Shown: positions 15,705-24,782 of the stretch, piece after piece
How the letters are laid out: every line of letters begins with the position of its first letter
Position numbering within the stretch: the first letter of the stretch is position 1
Source of the DNA: Kribbella sp. ALI-6-A
Lineage (GTDB): Bacteria; Actinomycetota; Actinomycetes; Propionibacteriales; Kribbellaceae
DNA: 64,000 nucleotides
Direction: 5' to 3'
NCBI RefSeq assembly: GCF_001984195.1
Contig: NZ_MTQN01000012.1
Coordinates: forward strand, 372,001 to 436,000
Position numbers and translations under genes: made by a program
The notes under the pieces: model-generated
What the model saw: only the letters and a program-made list of their open reading frames with translations
What the model was told of the DNA's origin: nothing
The model's database searches: none

Positions 15705-16646
15705 ATGGCCGTGCAGACACCCGCCCGCCCCCGTACGCCGGACACCACGTCGTCGCCACCACGTAGCGGTCCACCCTGGACCGAGCGCTGGGGCGGACTG
15801 TTCTTCGTCGCGCCGTTCGGGCTGTTCTTCCTGTTCTTCCTGCTCTGGCCGACCCTGGCCGGGCTGTGGAACTCCTTCTTCAACACGAGTCTGGCCGGGG
15901 TGAAGCAGGAATTCCTCGGCCTGGCGAACTGGCGCGAGCTGTTCGGCGATCCCGCGGTCTGGGACTCGCTGAAGAACACGCTGGTCTTCACCGCGATGAG
16001 TACGCCGCCGCTGGTCCTGACCGCCCTGGTGATGGCGCTGCTGGCGAACCGGCGCGGGGTGTTCGGCTGGTTCCTGCGGTTCGCGTACTTCGCGCCGTTC
16101 GTGCTGCCGGCCACCGTCGTGACGCTGATCTGGGTGTGGATCTACCAGCCCGGCTTCGGCCTGGTGAACGGGCTGCTGACGTCCGGCGGGTTCGCCGAGA
16201 TCGACTGGCTGAACACCGAGAACCGGGCGATGCTGGCGGTGGTGATCACGACGGTCTGGTGGACCGTCGGGTTCAACTTCCTGCTCTACCTGGCCGCGCT
16301 GCAGGGCATTCCGGCGCAGCTGTACGAGGCGGCCTCGATCGACGGCGCCAGTGGCCCGCAGCAACTGTTCCGGATCACGCTGCCGATGCTCAGCCGGACC
16401 ACCGGCCTGATCGTCGTCCTGCAACTGGTCGCGTCGCTGACGATCTTCGACCAGATCTACCTGATGACCGAGGGCGGCCCGAACCACGCGACCCGGCCGA
16501 TCATCCAGTACATCTACGAGAGCGGCTTCACCAGCTACCGGATCGGTTACGCCTCGGCGGTCTCGTACCTGTTCTTCCTGATCGTCGTGATCGTCTCGGT
16601 GGCCCAGTTCAAGCTCTTCGCCGGCCGGAAGGAGGCGGACCGATGA
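15705..16646 (+). CDS. sugar ABC transporter permease (MalF/UgpA type)
   Basis: The 313-residue protein has about six membrane segments, beginning with a strongly hydrophobic helix LFFVAPFGLFFLFFLLWP. It carries the cytoplasmic EAA loop YEAASIDGASGPQQLFRITLP, where the ATPase docks. CAGGAG at 15691-15696 is eight bases from the ATG at 15705. Its stop overlaps the next permease as ATGA. Together they form the translocation channel of the importer. Confidence 0.9.
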   Translation: MAVQTPARPRTPDTTSSPPRSGPPWTERWGGLFFVAPFGLFFLFFLLWPTLAGLWNSFFNTSLAGVKQEFLGLANWRELFGDPAVWDSLKNTLVFTAMSTPPLVLTALVMALLANRRGVFGWFLRFAYFAPFVLPATVVTLIWVWIYQPGFGLVNGLLTSGGFAEIDWLNTENRAMLAVVITTVWWTVGFNFLLYLAALQGIPAQLYEAASIDGASGPQQLFRITLPMLSRTTGLIVVLQLVASLTIFDQIYLMTEGGPNHATRPIIQYIYESGFTSYRIGYASAVSYLFFLIVVIVSVAQFKLFAGRKEADR

Positions 16647-17470
16647 CGAACCGGCTCAGCTATCCGAAGGTCGCGATCGCGGTCGGCGCCCTGCTGCTGG
16701 CCGTCGTCTGGCTGGCTCCGTTGCTGTGGGCCCTCGACACGTCGCTGAAGCCCGAGCCGGAGACCACCCGGACGCCGATCACCTGGTTGCCCGCGGATCC
16801 CACCGTCGACGCGTACCGCAGCGTGATCGAGCAGGGTTCGCTGCTGCGCTGGTTCTTCAACAGCACGATCGTCGCGGTGCTGGTGACCGGGTTGACCCTG
16901 CTGGTCTCGGTGCTGGCGGCGTACGGGTTCTCGCGCACGACGTTCCCGGGCCGGAAGGTGATGTTCGGCCTGCTGATCGCCGGCATCCTGGTCCCGCCGC
17001 AGGTGCTGATCGTGCCGCTGTTCCAGGAGATGACCGCCCTGCGGCTGGTCGACACCTACTGGGGCATCGTGCTGCCGCAGGTGGTCGCGCCGGTGATGGT
17101 GTTCGTGCTGAAGAAGTTTTTCGACGGCATCTCCCGCGACTACGAGGACGCCGCCCGGGTCGACGGCGCGACCCGCTGGCGGATCGTCTGGGCCGTGATG
17201 GTGCCGATGTCGCGCCCGATCCTGGTGGCCGTCGGCATCTTCACCTTCATCGGGGCCTGGAACAACTTCCTGTGGCCCTTCATCGTGACCACCGACCCGT
17301 CGATGATGACGATCCCGGTCGGACTCGCCAATGTGCAGGGCTCCTACGGCCTGCGCTACGCCCAGATCATGGCCTCGGCCCTGCTCGGCGGACTGCCGCT
17401 GCTGATCGTCTACGCGCTGTTCCAGCGGCACGTCGTCCGTGGTGTCGGCGACGCCGGCATCAAGGGCTGA
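16643..17470 (+). CDS. sugar ABC transporter permease (MalG/UgpE type)
   Basis: The 275-residue protein has about six membrane helices and the EAA loop YEDAARVDGATRWRIVWAVMVP. The segment GAWNNFLWPFIV is typical of MalG-like permeases. It overlaps the preceding permease by four bases. No ATP-binding gene follows, so the pair probably uses a shared MsiK-like ATPase encoded elsewhere, as is common for actinobacterial family-1 sugar importers. Confidence 0.9.
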   Translation: MTNRLSYPKVAIAVGALLLAVVWLAPLLWALDTSLKPEPETTRTPITWLPADPTVDAYRSVIEQGSLLRWFFNSTIVAVLVTGLTLLVSVLAAYGFSRTTFPGRKVMFGLLIAGILVPPQVLIVPLFQEMTALRLVDTYWGIVLPQVVAPVMVFVLKKFFDGISRDYEDAARVDGATRWRIVWAVMVPMSRPILVAVGIFTFIGAWNNFLWPFIVTTDPSMMTIPVGLANVQGSYGLRYAQIMASALLGGLPLLIVYALFQRHVVRGVGDAGIKG

Positions 17471-17517
17471 ACCACCGCACCACCTCACCGCGGTCTACCA
17501 CCAAGGAGCATTCCCTC

Positions 17518-19023
17518 GTGCTTTCTGCCTCACTGTCCATCGATCCCTCGTTCACCGTCGCCCCGGTCAGCCGGCGCACCTTCGGCACCTTCGTCGAGCA
17601 CATGGGCCGTTGCGTCTACACCGGGATCTACGAGCCCGGCCACCCGACCGCCGACGAGGACGGCTTCCGCAAGGACGTGCTGGAGCTGACCCGCGAGCTC
17701 GGCGTCTCGCTGGTCCGCTACCCCGGCGGCAACTTCGTCTCCGGCTACCGCTGGGAGGACGGGGTCGGCCCGCAGGCCGACCGCCCGCGCCGGCTCGAGC
17801 TGGCCTGGCACAGCATCGAGACCAACCAGTTCGGCCTGGACGAGTTCATCCGCTGGTGCGCGAAGGCCGGGGTGGAGCCGATGATGGCGATCAACCTCGG
17901 CACCCGCGGCGTCCAGGAAGCCCTCGACCTGCAGGAGTACGCCAACCACCCCGGCGGTACGGCGCTGTCGGACCTGCGCGCCGAGCACGGCACCGCGTCG
18001 CCGTACGGGATCAAACTGTGGTGCCTGGGCAACGAGCTGGACGGGCCCTGGCAGATCGGGCACAAGACGGCCACCGAGTACGGCCGGATCGCGGCCGAGA
18101 CGGCGCGGGCGATGCGGATGGTCGAGCCCGACCTCGAACTGGTCGCCTGCGGCTCGTCCGGCTCCGGGATGAAGACCTTCGGCACCTGGGAACGTGAGGT
18201 GCTGCAGGAGTGCTACGAGCTGGTCGACCACATCTCCTGCCACGCCTACTACGGCGACGACGACAACGACCCGGCGTCGTTCCTGGCGTCGGCCGTCGAC
18301 ATGGACCGCTTCATCGACGCGGTGGTCGCCAGCGCGGACCACGTCGGGGCCGAGCTGAAGAGCGACCGGCGGATCGACATCTCGTTCGACGAGTGGAACG
18401 TCTGGTACAAGGACCGTTCCCGGCTGACCGACGGCCCGGCCGACGCCTGGGAGGTGGCGCCGCGGCGGATCGAGGACGAGTACAACCTCACCGACGCCGT
18501 GGTCGTCGGCAACTTACTGATCTCGTTGTTGCGGCACAGCGACCGGGTCGCGGTCGCATGCCTGGCGCAACTGGCGAACGTGATCGCGCCGATCATGACC
18601 GAGCCGGACGGCCCCGCCTGGCGGCAGCCGACGTTCCACCCGTTCGCGATCACCTCCCGGCTGGCCGCCGGTCAGGTGCTCCGAGTGGAGACGTCGTCGC
18701 CGACCGTGCCCACCGAGAAGTTCGGCGACGTGCCCGCGGTGGACGCGGTGGCGACGTACGACGAGGGCAAGCTGGCGGTCTTCCTGGTCAACCGGTCGCT
18801 GGACACGCCGATCACCGTCACCGTCGACCTCGGCCGCGCCGGGGTGACCTCGGTCCGGGAGGCGCTGACGATGGCCGACGACGACCGCCTCGCGGTGAAC
18901 TCGGCCGCCCAGCCGGACCGCGTGGTCCCGCAGGCCAACGACACCGTCAAGCTCGAGGACGGACAGCTGACGGTCACGCTGCCGGCCGTCTCGTGGACCG
19001 CGCTGAGCCTGTCGGCGGACTGA
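17518..19023 (+). CDS. alpha-L-arabinofuranosidase, GH51
   Basis: The 501-residue enzyme matches GH51. Glu173 in LGNELDGPW is the acid/base and Glu292 in SFDEWNVWY is the nucleophile, and both the spacing and the total length fit intracellular GH51 enzymes. It should release terminal arabinofuranose from imported arabino-oligosaccharides. No signal peptide is present, consistent with action after uptake. The GTG at 17518 follows AAGGAG with nine-base spacing. It closes the LacI-controlled sugar locus, and its stop directly abuts that of the convergent GNAT gene. Confidence 0.92.
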   Translation: MLSASLSIDPSFTVAPVSRRTFGTFVEHMGRCVYTGIYEPGHPTADEDGFRKDVLELTRELGVSLVRYPGGNFVSGYRWEDGVGPQADRPRRLELAWHSIETNQFGLDEFIRWCAKAGVEPMMAINLGTRGVQEALDLQEYANHPGGTALSDLRAEHGTASPYGIKLWCLGNELDGPWQIGHKTATEYGRIAAETARAMRMVEPDLELVACGSSGSGMKTFGTWEREVLQECYELVDHISCHAYYGDDDNDPASFLASAVDMDRFIDAVVASADHVGAELKSDRRIDISFDEWNVWYKDRSRLTDGPADAWEVAPRRIEDEYNLTDAVVVGNLLISLLRHSDRVAVACLAQLANVIAPIMTEPDGPAWRQPTFHPFAITSRLAAGQVLRVETSSPTVPTEKFGDVPAVDAVATYDEGKLAVFLVNRSLDTPITVTVDLGRAGVTSVREALTMADDDRLAVNSAAQPDRVVPQANDTVKLEDGQLTVTLPAVSWTALSLSAD

Positions 19024-19482
19024 TCAGAGCACGCGTTCGCGGCGGAACTTGGTGATGCGGACCCCCGGCCCGACCTCGACCTGCTCGGTCTCCCGGTAGC
19101 CCCGGCCGAGGTAGAGGTTGACGGCCGGGGTGTTCGCGGTGCCGGTGGAGACCAGCGAGACGCCGCGGGGTTCCAGGTCGTCGAGGGCGTCGAGCAGCGC
19201 CCGCGCGTGCCCGCGGCGCGCGTACGCCGGGTCGACGACCAGGCGGGTGATGTCGACGGTCTCGTGGTCGGGGAACTCGTAGGCGACCGCGGCGACCAGC
19301 TGGTCGTCCTCGAAGCAGCCGAGCCAGTGCTCGGTCGACGCCATCAGGCCGGCCAGGTCCTCCTGCAGTGGTGGGATGCCGTCGAAGCCGATCAGAGCGG
19401 CCTCGACGGCGTACGCGCGGTGCTGGACGTCGAGCAACCGCGGAGCGAGCCCGGGGTCGGCCGGATTGATCGGACGGATCAC
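19024..19482 (-). CDS. GNAT family N-acetyltransferase
   Basis: The 152-residue protein has the GNAT core DITRLVVDPAYARRGHARALLDAL, in which the ARRGHA loop binds acetyl-CoA, and ends with NTPAVNLYLGRGYRET. The acceptor is unknown. The start is a GTG at 19482 with no ribosome site. TAGCTT lies six bases upstream, so a leaderless message is likely. The stop codons of this gene and the GH51 gene meet without any gap, so the transcripts must overlap at their ends. Confidence 0.82.
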   Translation of the reverse strand: MIRPINPADPGLAPRLLDVQHRAYAVEAALIGFDGIPPLQEDLAGLMASTEHWLGCFEDDQLVAAVAYEFPDHETVDITRLVVDPAYARRGHARALLDALDDLEPRGVSLVSTGTANTPAVNLYLGRGYRETEQVEVGPGVRITKFRRERVL

Positions 19483-19488
19483 CTGACC

Positions 19489-19494
19489 AAGCTA
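19489..19494 (-). promoter_or_regulatory. -10 element for a leaderless GNAT transcript
   Basis: The minus strand reads TAGCTT, six bases, then the GTG at 19482. This is the same TANNNT-N6-start arrangement seen at other genes of the window. Confidence 0.45.
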
Positions 19495-19591
19495 ACCCGG
19501 AACGGGTGTCAGACACGCCCGTCGCCGAGAATGGACGGGCAGTCGACCACTGCACAGCCGCTGAGCTGTCGGTCCGCCCGAAAGGACACGC

Positions 19592-21658
19592 GTGAACGCC
19601 ACGGTCTACCGGGACGCCTGGGGAGTGCCGCATCTGCGGGCCGGCGACCATCTCGAACTGGCTCGCCTGCAAGGACGCAACGTGGCGGCCGACCGCGCCT
19701 GGCAGATCGAAGCGGCGCGCCGCCGGATGCTCGGCGAGACGGCAGCCTTTCTCGGGCCGGAAGCAGTCGCCTGGGACACCTTCGCCCGGCAGGCCCGGCT
19801 GGCCGACACGGCGCAACGGTGTTTCCGCGAGCTGGACGACGCGACCCGGGAGTGGGTCGAGGCGTACGTCGACGGGGTCAACGCGGGCCTGCCGGCGGGA
19901 GCGGCGCGGGCTCCCGAGTTCGCGGCGGCCGGCGTCGTACCGGGGAGGTGGGAGCCGTGGGCACCGCTCGGGATCTGGGCGGCGGCGCACATCCTGTTCA
20001 CCGGCTTCCCCTCCAAGCTCTGGCGGGAGCACGTCGCGCGACATCTTGGTGACGCGGCGATGAACCTGTTCACCAGCGAAGGACCGCGGACGTCGGGCAG
20101 CAACGGCTGGCTGATCCCGGGCGAGCTGACCGCGACCGGTACGGCGCTGGTCGCGGGTGACCCGCACCGGTACGTCGAGAGCCCGGGTGTTTACCAGCAG
20201 ATCCGGCTCGCCTGCCCGGAGTACGACGTACTGGGGCTGGCGGTGCCCGGTGTTCCCGGGGTGGCGCACTTCGGGCATGCCGGTGAGGTCGCGTGGGCGA
20301 TCACCAACGCGTCGGCCGACTACCAGGATCTCTACGACGAACGACTTCGGCGGACCGCCGACGGCGTGGAGGCGCTCGGGCCCGACGGGTGGCAGGTCGC
20401 CGAGAGGCACCCGGAGACGGTCGAGGTCCGGGGCGGGGACGCGGTGCAGGTCGAGGTGATCGAGACCGCGCGCGGGCCGGTGGTGATCGGTGGGCCGGAC
20501 GCGGATCGCGCGGTCAGCCTGCGGTATCCCCCGCGGGTCACCGGCCGGCTCGGCTTCACGGCCCTTCCGCAGTTGCTGCGGGCAACTACTGTCGGCGGGA
20601 TCGACACGGCGTTCGACGAGTGGATCGAACCGGTCAACGTCGTGCTCGCCGCGGACACGTCAGGCGGGCTGTTGCACCGAACGGCGGGACTGGTTCCGCT
20701 GCGTGACGCGGAGAACGGGCTGCGCGTCGTACCGGGCTGGGAGCGCGAACACGAGTGGGACGGCTGGATCCATCCGATGCCGAGGGCAACGGTCGACGGG
20801 GTCGCCGTGATGGCGAACGCGCGGGAACTGGCCGCGCCGCTGGGGGTCGAGTTCGCCGCGCCGCACCGGTCCCGCCGAATCCGCGAGCTGCTCACCGCGC
20901 GGGCCGGATGGACGGTCGAGGACATGCCGACCGTGCACACCGACAGCTGGTTGGGATCGGCCGGCAGCATCCTCGACCTGCTGCTTGATCTGCCCGACCT
21001 GTCCGCCGAGGCGGTCGAGCTGCGTGACCGCTTGTCGGCCTGGGACCGGCGGATGGACGCGAACAGTACGACGGCGTCGAGCTTCGCCGCGGTCCGGCGG
21101 TCGCTCAGCCGGCGCATCGCCGAGCATCCGGCGCTGGCCGCGCTCGAGGAGGTCGACGCGCCGGAGATGTTCCAGCCGTACCTCGACCTGCTGACGCATG
21201 TCGCGTTCGCTCTGGAGAACCTGCTGGCGACAGACCTGCTGCCGATCGACGTTCCTGCCCTCGCCCGCGACGCGCTGGAGGAGGTCGCCGCGAAGAAGCC
21301 GCGGGGACCGTGGGGTGAGACCCATCAGCTGTCGCCGCTGCAGGTGATCCGGGGTCCGCTGTTCGCGCGCGGTGAGGAGCCGATCGATCTCGCACTGTCC
21401 GGCGACCACCACTGCGTGCTGTCCACGACGAGCGTTCCCGGCGTGACGGACGTGTGCGTCCGGGCGTCGGTGGCCCGATACGCGTGGGACCTCGGCGACC
21501 GCACGAAGAGCGGATGGTGCGTGCCGCTGGGAGCGTCCGGCGTACTGGGCGACGAGCATCACCACGACCAGCTGCCGTTGTGGTTGCGCGGGGAGCTGGC
21601 CCCGATCGTGACGGACTGGGACCAACTGACACCGGAGATCGCCGAAGATCACGGGTGA
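19592..21658 (+). CDS. penicillin acylase family protein (Ntn hydrolase)
   Basis: The 688-residue precursor has the penicillin-acylase layout: an alpha region beginning with YRDAWGVPHLRA, then the autocleavage site GS/NGW with Ser170 as the new N-terminal nucleophile of the beta chain. Family members cleave amide bonds in beta-lactams, acyl-homoserine lactones or other N-acyl compounds. Unlike most relatives it has no visible signal peptide and begins almost directly at the catalytic fold. The GTG at 19592 is preceded by AAAGGA. The neighbours do not reveal a substrate. Confidence 0.85.
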   Translation: MNATVYRDAWGVPHLRAGDHLELARLQGRNVAADRAWQIEAARRRMLGETAAFLGPEAVAWDTFARQARLADTAQRCFRELDDATREWVEAYVDGVNAGLPAGAARAPEFAAAGVVPGRWEPWAPLGIWAAAHILFTGFPSKLWREHVARHLGDAAMNLFTSEGPRTSGSNGWLIPGELTATGTALVAGDPHRYVESPGVYQQIRLACPEYDVLGLAVPGVPGVAHFGHAGEVAWAITNASADYQDLYDERLRRTADGVEALGPDGWQVAERHPETVEVRGGDAVQVEVIETARGPVVIGGPDADRAVSLRYPPRVTGRLGFTALPQLLRATTVGGIDTAFDEWIEPVNVVLAADTSGGLLHRTAGLVPLRDAENGLRVVPGWEREHEWDGWIHPMPRATVDGVAVMANARELAAPLGVEFAAPHRSRRIRELLTARAGWTVEDMPTVHTDSWLGSAGSILDLLLDLPDLSAEAVELRDRLSAWDRRMDANSTTASSFAAVRRSLSRRIAEHPALAALEEVDAPEMFQPYLDLLTHVAFALENLLATDLLPIDVPALARDALEEVAAKKPRGPWGETHQLSPLQVIRGPLFARGEEPIDLALSGDHHCVLSTTSVPGVTDVCVRASVARYAWDLGDRTKSGWCVPLGASGVLGDEHHHDQLPLWLRGELAPIVTDWDQLTPEIAEDHG

Positions 21659-21662
21659 CGAT

Positions 21663-23303
21663 TCACCGGCGGTTGCCCGCGATGATCTGACCTGTCTCGT
21701 CCAGGGTGGGATTGCGCGGCTGCGCCGGGTCCAGGCTGCCCTCGAAGTACGAGCTGTGCCAGTGGTTCTCCAGTTGCGGGATCACGAACTCACCACCGCC
21801 CTCGACCGGGATGTGCAGGTCACCGCCGCGCGGCGACTCGAAGGTACGCCCGCCGAAACTCGGCCCGGCCGGATCGGGGCCGAGGGCGTCGACGCCGGGC
21901 AGGTTGGTGACGTTGATCGGGTCGGTCGCCGAGACGGTGGAGAACACCCGGCGCCCCACGTCGGCCGCCGGCACACCGTCGAGGTGCAGGTCGGTCACCG
22001 TCTCGGCCAGCACGCCGGGACTGGCGACGAACTCGATCTGGTCGGCGTCCAGGCTGCCCTTCACCGCGGCGTGACCGATCGCCGTGGTGCCGTAGCTGTG
22101 CCCGACCACGGTGTTCAGCGACCGCGGGCCCTCGTGGGTGGACCGCAGCCCGTTCTGGAAGTCCTGCAGCGGTTTGACCGCCCCGTCGGCGTAGCTCGCG
22201 CTCGAGGCGTTGGGAATCTCGTCCGGCGCGTCGTAGCCGAGCCACGCGACCACCGAGGTGGACGGCGATCCGGCCCGTTGCGCCGACTGCCAGAGCAGGT
22301 CGGCCCTGGCCATCTCGCCGCCGAACGTGCCCAGCCTGGCGGTGGTTCCCGGCACCATCGTCGCGACGTTGCCCGCGGTGTCCGGGTTGCCGATGGCAAC
22401 GATCGCTTGTCCGTCGCCGGTCGGGTCGAGGCCGAGCAGGAACGCGGGCGGCTGCCCCGCCGGTGCCTCGGCCAGGCGCTGCTGGATCTGCCCCACCCCG
22501 GCGATCTTCTCGTCGAGCTCGCGAAGTTCCAGGATGTCGGTGTACAACGGCCCGGCCGGGGTCTTGTTCTGCGTCTCCAGCTTCTGCGCCAGGGCACCCC
22601 GCTCGGCCTGCAGCGCGGCGAGCTGCTGGTCGAGCATCGACCGGTTCGCCGCGTCGCGGATGGTGGCGGGGATGCCGTCGAGGTTGCCGATCTGGTCCGG
22701 TGAATCGCGCAGCACGGTGGCGCGTTGCTCGTCGGTCAGGCTGTCCCACCAGGCCTTGACCTGGTCGGGTGACGCACCGGGAGGCGGAGCAGTCACCGCA
22801 GCGGGGGTAAGGCCGGCGGCAAGGGTGGAGCTGTCTGCGGCGACCTTCGCGGCCATCTGAGCGGTGTAGGTGTTGACGGCGTTCGCCAGCTCGTTCACGA
22901 ACGAGGTCTGGAACGCCTCGGCGGTGCCGCTCGGCAGCGCCATCAGGGCGGCGTACCGGCCGAGGTTGTCGCGGATCAGGTTGCTGACAGCCGTTTTGGT
23001 CTGCGTGACCGCGTCGGCGAAGTGGCTGGCCTGGCCTGCGAGCTGCTGCATCGACCGCGCGCTCTGCTGAGCCGCGATCAGGGCCTGGCCGGTGCGGTCG
23101 ACCATGGCGACGCCCGCAGTGTCGGCCCAACTGCCCAGCACGCTGCCGACGTCGTACCCGGCGGCGGCCTCGAAGCCCGCCGCGGCCTGCTGCCAGCCGT
23201 CGCCCAGAGCCCGGACGGCGTCCTCATCGGTTTCGGGCCAGCTGCTGAGGGCCTTCACTGCCGGCCACAGGCCCAGATCACTCGGTGGTTCGGGAACGGG
23301 CAT
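21663..23303 (-). CDS. WXG-like/alpha-beta hydrolase fusion, putative type VII effector
   Basis: The 546-residue protein has an N-terminal region (about 1-165) of long amphipathic helices that closely resembles the start of the protein encoded at 24779-25876 (SDLGLWPAVKALSSWPETDED against NDFGLWAEVKAITGWPDTDED). A linker follows, then an alpha/beta hydrolase domain with Ser403 in GHSYGTT and a late ENHWHSSYF segment likely to hold the catalytic His. Such DUF1023-type hydrolases are linked to ESX loci. The catalytic domain probably acts on a lipid or ester outside the cell. It is the last gene of a five-gene operon. Confidence 0.78.
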   Translation of the reverse strand: MPVPEPPSDLGLWPAVKALSSWPETDEDAVRALGDGWQQAAAGFEAAAGYDVGSVLGSWADTAGVAMVDRTGQALIAAQQSARSMQQLAGQASHFADAVTQTKTAVSNLIRDNLGRYAALMALPSGTAEAFQTSFVNELANAVNTYTAQMAAKVAADSSTLAAGLTPAAVTAPPPGASPDQVKAWWDSLTDEQRATVLRDSPDQIGNLDGIPATIRDAANRSMLDQQLAALQAERGALAQKLETQNKTPAGPLYTDILELRELDEKIAGVGQIQQRLAEAPAGQPPAFLLGLDPTGDGQAIVAIGNPDTAGNVATMVPGTTARLGTFGGEMARADLLWQSAQRAGSPSTSVVAWLGYDAPDEIPNASSASYADGAVKPLQDFQNGLRSTHEGPRSLNTVVGHSYGTTAIGHAAVKGSLDADQIEFVASPGVLAETVTDLHLDGVPAADVGRRVFSTVSATDPINVTNLPGVDALGPDPAGPSFGGRTFESPRGGDLHIPVEGGGEFVIPQLENHWHSSYFEGSLDPAQPRNPTLDETGQIIAGNRR

Positions 23304-23319
23304 CGTCAGCCTCCGCGGC

Positions 23320-23634
23320 TCAGCTGGGGAAGCCGAACAGGCCGGGCTGATCGACGGACCGGTAGTCCGCGACGCCCTGCGAGCCGGCCGACGCGACGTA
23401 CTGGAACTCGCCCGGGACCGGGTCGGCCGCAGTGCGCACGGCTTGTGTCGCGGGCGCGTAGTTGGCCCGGAACGCCTCGGCCAGCGGACCGCTGCCGATC
23501 CCGCCCTCGGCGGCCGCGATCGCTGCTTTGGCGCCCTCCCAGCCGGAGGCCAGCGTGGTACCGGTGTCCGCGAGGGCCTTGATCCGCGGTTCCACCTGCT
23601 CGGGGACCATGTCCATCATTCCGCCGGCGGTCAT
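23320..23634 (-). CDS. WXG100-like small protein
   Basis: The 104-residue protein carries a central Trp32-Glu-Gly34 turn (ASGWEGAKAAI) between two predicted helices, the WXG100 pattern of small ESX substrates or chaperone-like partners. Its C-terminal 25 residues (QGVADYRSVDQPG and onward) are not helical. The ATG at 23634 overlaps the stop of the upstream YbaB-like gene by four bases. It immediately precedes the hydrolase fusion, so the two may form a secretion pair. Confidence 0.65.
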   Translation of the reverse strand: MTAGGMMDMVPEQVEPRIKALADTGTTLASGWEGAKAAIAAAEGGIGSGPLAEAFRANYAPATQAVRTAADPVPGEFQYVASAGSQGVADYRSVDQPGLFGFPS

Positions 23635-24005
23635 GGCCTGCCTCCGCGATCGAGTTGCTCCAGCAAGGGGTCGAAGGCCAGGTCGGCGCGGTCGCGGGTC
23701 GCCTTGGCGGACAGCACATCGCGAGTGAGCTCGAACGCCTCGTCGGCCGCGAGCTCGACGGCGTCGCGGACGGTGCCGAGGATCGTCTCGGCCAGCGCGG
23801 TGGAATCGGTACTGCGATAGATCCTCGGGTCCAGCACCAGGTCGAGCAACTCGCCGCGGCCGCCGACCGTCGCGCTGACCAGACCGTCGTCGGAGTCCGC
23901 GGTGGCACGGACCCGGCCCAGCTCCTGCTGGACGGTCAGCAGATTCGTCCGCAACCTCTCGTGGTCCAGGCGAGGCGGCCGTGGACCGCTGTCCAGATCC
24001 TGCAT
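23631..24005 (-). CDS. YbaB/EbfC-like nucleoid-associated family protein
   Basis: The 124-residue protein has the YbaB layout: a leading helix (RLRTNLLTVQQELGRVRATA), the central strand region VSATVGGRGELLDLVLDPRIY, and a closing helix. Variants of this family are commonly embedded in actinobacterial ESX operons, where a role as a dimeric helper is more likely than chromosome packing. GAGGAG lies seven bases before the ATG. It overlaps the following small gene by four bases. Confidence 0.7.
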   Translation of the reverse strand: MQDLDSGPRPPRLDHERLRTNLLTVQQELGRVRATADSDDGLVSATVGGRGELLDLVLDPRIYRSTDSTALAETILGTVRDAVELAADEAFELTRDVLSAKATRDRADLAFDPLLEQLDRGGRP

Positions 24006-24059
24006 CGGTGTCTCCTCGTCTCGTCGCGGCAGGGTGGCTCGAGTGTGGCTCGTCGCAAC

Positions 24060-24782
24060 TCACCAGCGATCCGGCTGACCTCTTCCTGTCAGCGCGCCGA
24101 TCGCCCTCCGCAGCGACTGGCTGCTCACCCGGCGCAGCACCAGGTCGGTGGCATGCAGCGGACGGTGCGCGAGCAGCACGTGATCGGCGAACGCGTACAC
24201 GGCCAGCCGCTCCTGCCGAGGTTCGCCGTACGGTCCCTGGGTGACCCCGGCGAACACCGTGACCGCGACCGCGTCGTCCAGCGACGCCGGTACGGCGTGG
24301 TCGGTGAGCACCTCGGCCTCCCCGGTGTGATCGCCGGCCACATCGGCCGGATCGCACAGCTCGACGAGGCCGTCCAGAGCGTGCTGGTCCGAGCAGACGC
24401 TGAACGTGTGCAGCCCGGACTGGTCGACGTCCTCCTCGAGCACACCGTCGCCGAAGTACTGCACGATCGCATGCTTGCCGCGTGCGGTCTGACGTTCGGC
24501 GATCACGACCGCCGACACGGTGTGGCGCATCGTCAGCAGGGCTTGGGTTTGCGCGGACAGCGAGAGGACGAGGGAGTCGGTCTCGCGGTCGTGGTCCACC
24601 TGCTCGACCACGCCGCGGGCCACGAGCCCGCGCAACGCGACCGACAGCGTCAGCTCGCGCTGCTCGACCGGTTGCTGGTCGAGCCACGGCATCGGCGCGA
24701 CCACTTCCTGGTCCGGGCCGGCGATCGCGGCCAGTTCCTCGTCGGTGAAGCTGGTCAGCACCTCACGTCCGTGCACGGTCAT
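24060..24782 (-). CDS. ESX-associated protein of unknown function (EspG-like possibility)
   Basis: I do not recognise a definite family for this 240-residue protein. The N-terminal third contains a helix-rich segment (EQRELTLSVALRGLVARGVVE) that could be a winged helix. The rest alternates strands, including RQERLAVYAFADHVLLAHRPL. EspG chaperones in ESX loci have similar size and mixed alpha/beta make-up, and its position next to a substrate-like gene would suit that role, but no diagnostic motif is seen. Its start overlaps the upstream stop by four bases. Confidence 0.45.
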   Translation of the reverse strand: MTVHGREVLTSFTDEELAAIAGPDQEVVAPMPWLDQQPVEQRELTLSVALRGLVARGVVEQVDHDRETDSLVLSLSAQTQALLTMRHTVSAVVIAERQTARGKHAIVQYFGDGVLEEDVDQSGLHTFSVCSDQHALDGLVELCDPADVAGDHTGEAEVLTDHAVPASLDDAVAVTVFAGVTQGPYGEPRQERLAVYAFADHVLLAHRPLHATDLVLRRVSSQSLRRAIGALTGRGQPDRW

